From Alphaproteobacteria bacterium (lineage in GTDB: Bacteria; Pseudomonadota; Alphaproteobacteria; UBA11222): DNA of 7,539 nucleotides. The notes beneath the pieces are model-generated. The model searched no databases, was not told the DNA's origin, and saw only the letters and a list, made by a program, of their open reading frames with translations. The DNA is taken from positions 556 to 8,094 of the forward strand of contig DMKG01000097.1 of assembly GCA_003454415.1 (NCBI GenBank). The letters are read 5' to 3'. Of this stretch, positions 7,057 through 7,539 are shown piece after piece. Each line of letters starts with the position of its first letter. The first letter of the stretch is position 1. The position numbers and the translations under genes were made by a program.

Positions 7057-7128
7057 GGCTGCAGCCTGAAATAGTTGGTCAGGCCGCAGAGTATGGGTAA
7101 ATTAAGTTATCAAAATCTGAATGGGATT
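7057..7128 (-). promoter_or_regulatory. Leader region of the unknown gene, possible weak promoter
   Basis: Upstream of the GTG at 7056 the minus strand is AT-rich (about 7095-7125: GATTTTGATAACTTAATTTACCC). This contains a TTGATA that could act as a -35 box, but no -10 box at standard distance is convincing. CAGG lies about 10 nt before the GTG as a possible weak ribosome binding site. Whether the gene has its own promoter or is read from the peroxiredoxin gene cannot be decided from the sequence. Confidence 0.25.
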
Positions 7129-7158
7129 TCCGGATTAGGAACTATATCCTAATCCGGA
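7129..7158 (-). terminator. Strong perfect hairpin after the peroxiredoxin gene (terminator-like, no T-tract)
   Basis: TCCGGATTAGGA (7129-7140) and TCCTAATCCGGA (7147-7158) are perfect 12-bp inverted copies around a 6-nt loop, ACTATA. The stem begins 9 nt after the peroxiredoxin stop, the usual place of a terminator or an mRNA 3'-end stabilising stem. No run of T follows on either strand, so a classical intrinsic terminator is not shown. Partial termination, protection of the peroxiredoxin mRNA, or an operator for the downstream gene are all possible. Confidence 0.5.
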
Positions 7159-7167
7159 CGTGAGTAA

Positions 7168-7539
7168 TCACAGTTGTTGCAGCATCGTGGCGGCGCCGCT
7201 TTTCTCTGCGCCAGCCGGGGCCTCTTCGATATTGAGCTGTTTGACCACGCCATTATCGACCAGCATGGAATAACGTCTGGAGCGCACCCCCAGGCCCATC
7301 TTGCTCAGATCAAGGTCAAGCCCGAGAGCCTTGCTGAAAGCCGCGCTGCCGTCACCCAGCATCAGGACTTTGTCGCCCACATTGCGGTCTTTCCCCCAGG
7401 CGCCCATGACGAACGCGTCGTTCACTGAAACGCAGGCGATGGTGTCAACGCCCTTCGCCTTGATCTCGCCAGCCTTTTCGACGAAGCCGGGCAGATGCTG
7501 ATTGGAGCAGGTGGGTGTGAAGGCGCCCGGAACGGCGAA
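7168..7539 (-). CDS. Peroxiredoxin, Prx5/PrxII type (5' end outside the window)
   Basis: A thiol peroxidase of the AhpC/TSA superfamily that reduces hydrogen peroxide and organic peroxides. The visible 123 residues begin inside the active-site block: [19 protein letters not shown], with the peroxidatic Cys in PTC, preceded by the conserved Thr. They continue [41 protein letters not shown] and [25 protein letters not shown], typical of the PrxII/Prx5 branch. The Cys in TIACVSVND sits where plant-type PrxII has its resolving Cys, so an atypical two-Cys mechanism is likely. The family is about 160 residues, so roughly 37 N-terminal residues lie beyond the right edge. A Prx5-type gene next to rnhA is common in alphaproteobacteria; here the unknown gene lies in between. 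Confidence 0.94.
   Translation of the reverse strand, partial: FAVPGAFTPTCSNQHLPGFVEKAGEIKAKGVDTIACVSVNDAFVMGAWGKDRNVGDKVLMLGDGSAAFSKALGLDLDLSKMGLGVRSRRYSMLVDNGVVKQLNIEEAPAGAEKSGAATMLQQL

Overview
The window comes from a GC-rich bacterial chromosome, most likely an alphaproteobacterium. The evidence is the order ispH-thrB-rnhA followed by a Prx5-type peroxiredoxin, a type II (phosphotransferase-fold) homoserine kinase, a split glycine dehydrogenase, a lipoprotein of a type I recall from alphaproteobacterial genomes, and a CTAGAGCATGATGCG-like intergenic repeat of the kind seen in that class. Genus cannot be fixed from these data. Most genes are ordinary housekeeping genes.

Left part (1-2442, minus strand): the glycine cleavage operon, read right to left. 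It has a sigma70-like promoter (2415-2442), a tandem glycine riboswitch (about 2168-2395), a purine-rich ribosome binding site, then gcvT, gcvH and gcvPA, which is cut by the left edge. The genes are tightly packed: a 10-nt gap between gcvT and gcvH, and a TGATG stop/start overlap between gcvH and gcvPA. Together they encode the T protein, the lipoyl carrier H protein and the N-terminal half of a two-subunit P protein, under direct glycine control.

Middle part (2443-3522): intergenic DNA with an 8-bp dyad over the gcv -35 element and a 14-bp tandem repeat. Then come two minus-strand genes: an uncharacterised lipoprotein, and a small protein with two CDGSH iron-sulfur motifs. A short divergent intergenic region separates the latter from ispH.

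Right part (3523-7539): ispH (isoprenoid synthesis), thrB (threonine synthesis) and rnhA (RNA-DNA hybrid removal) form a plus-strand cluster; thrB and rnhA share 4 nt. Converging on it from the right are a 380-residue protein of unknown function, whose 3' end overlaps rnhA by 9 nt, and the 3' two-thirds of a peroxiredoxin gene cut by the right edge. A perfect 12-bp-arm hairpin without a T-tract lies just after the peroxiredoxin stop codon.

I did not find clear evidence of a new multi-gene system. The items most worth a second look are the unrecognised 380-residue protein, the hairpin upstream of it, and the fine structure of the glycine riboswitch and its promoter.
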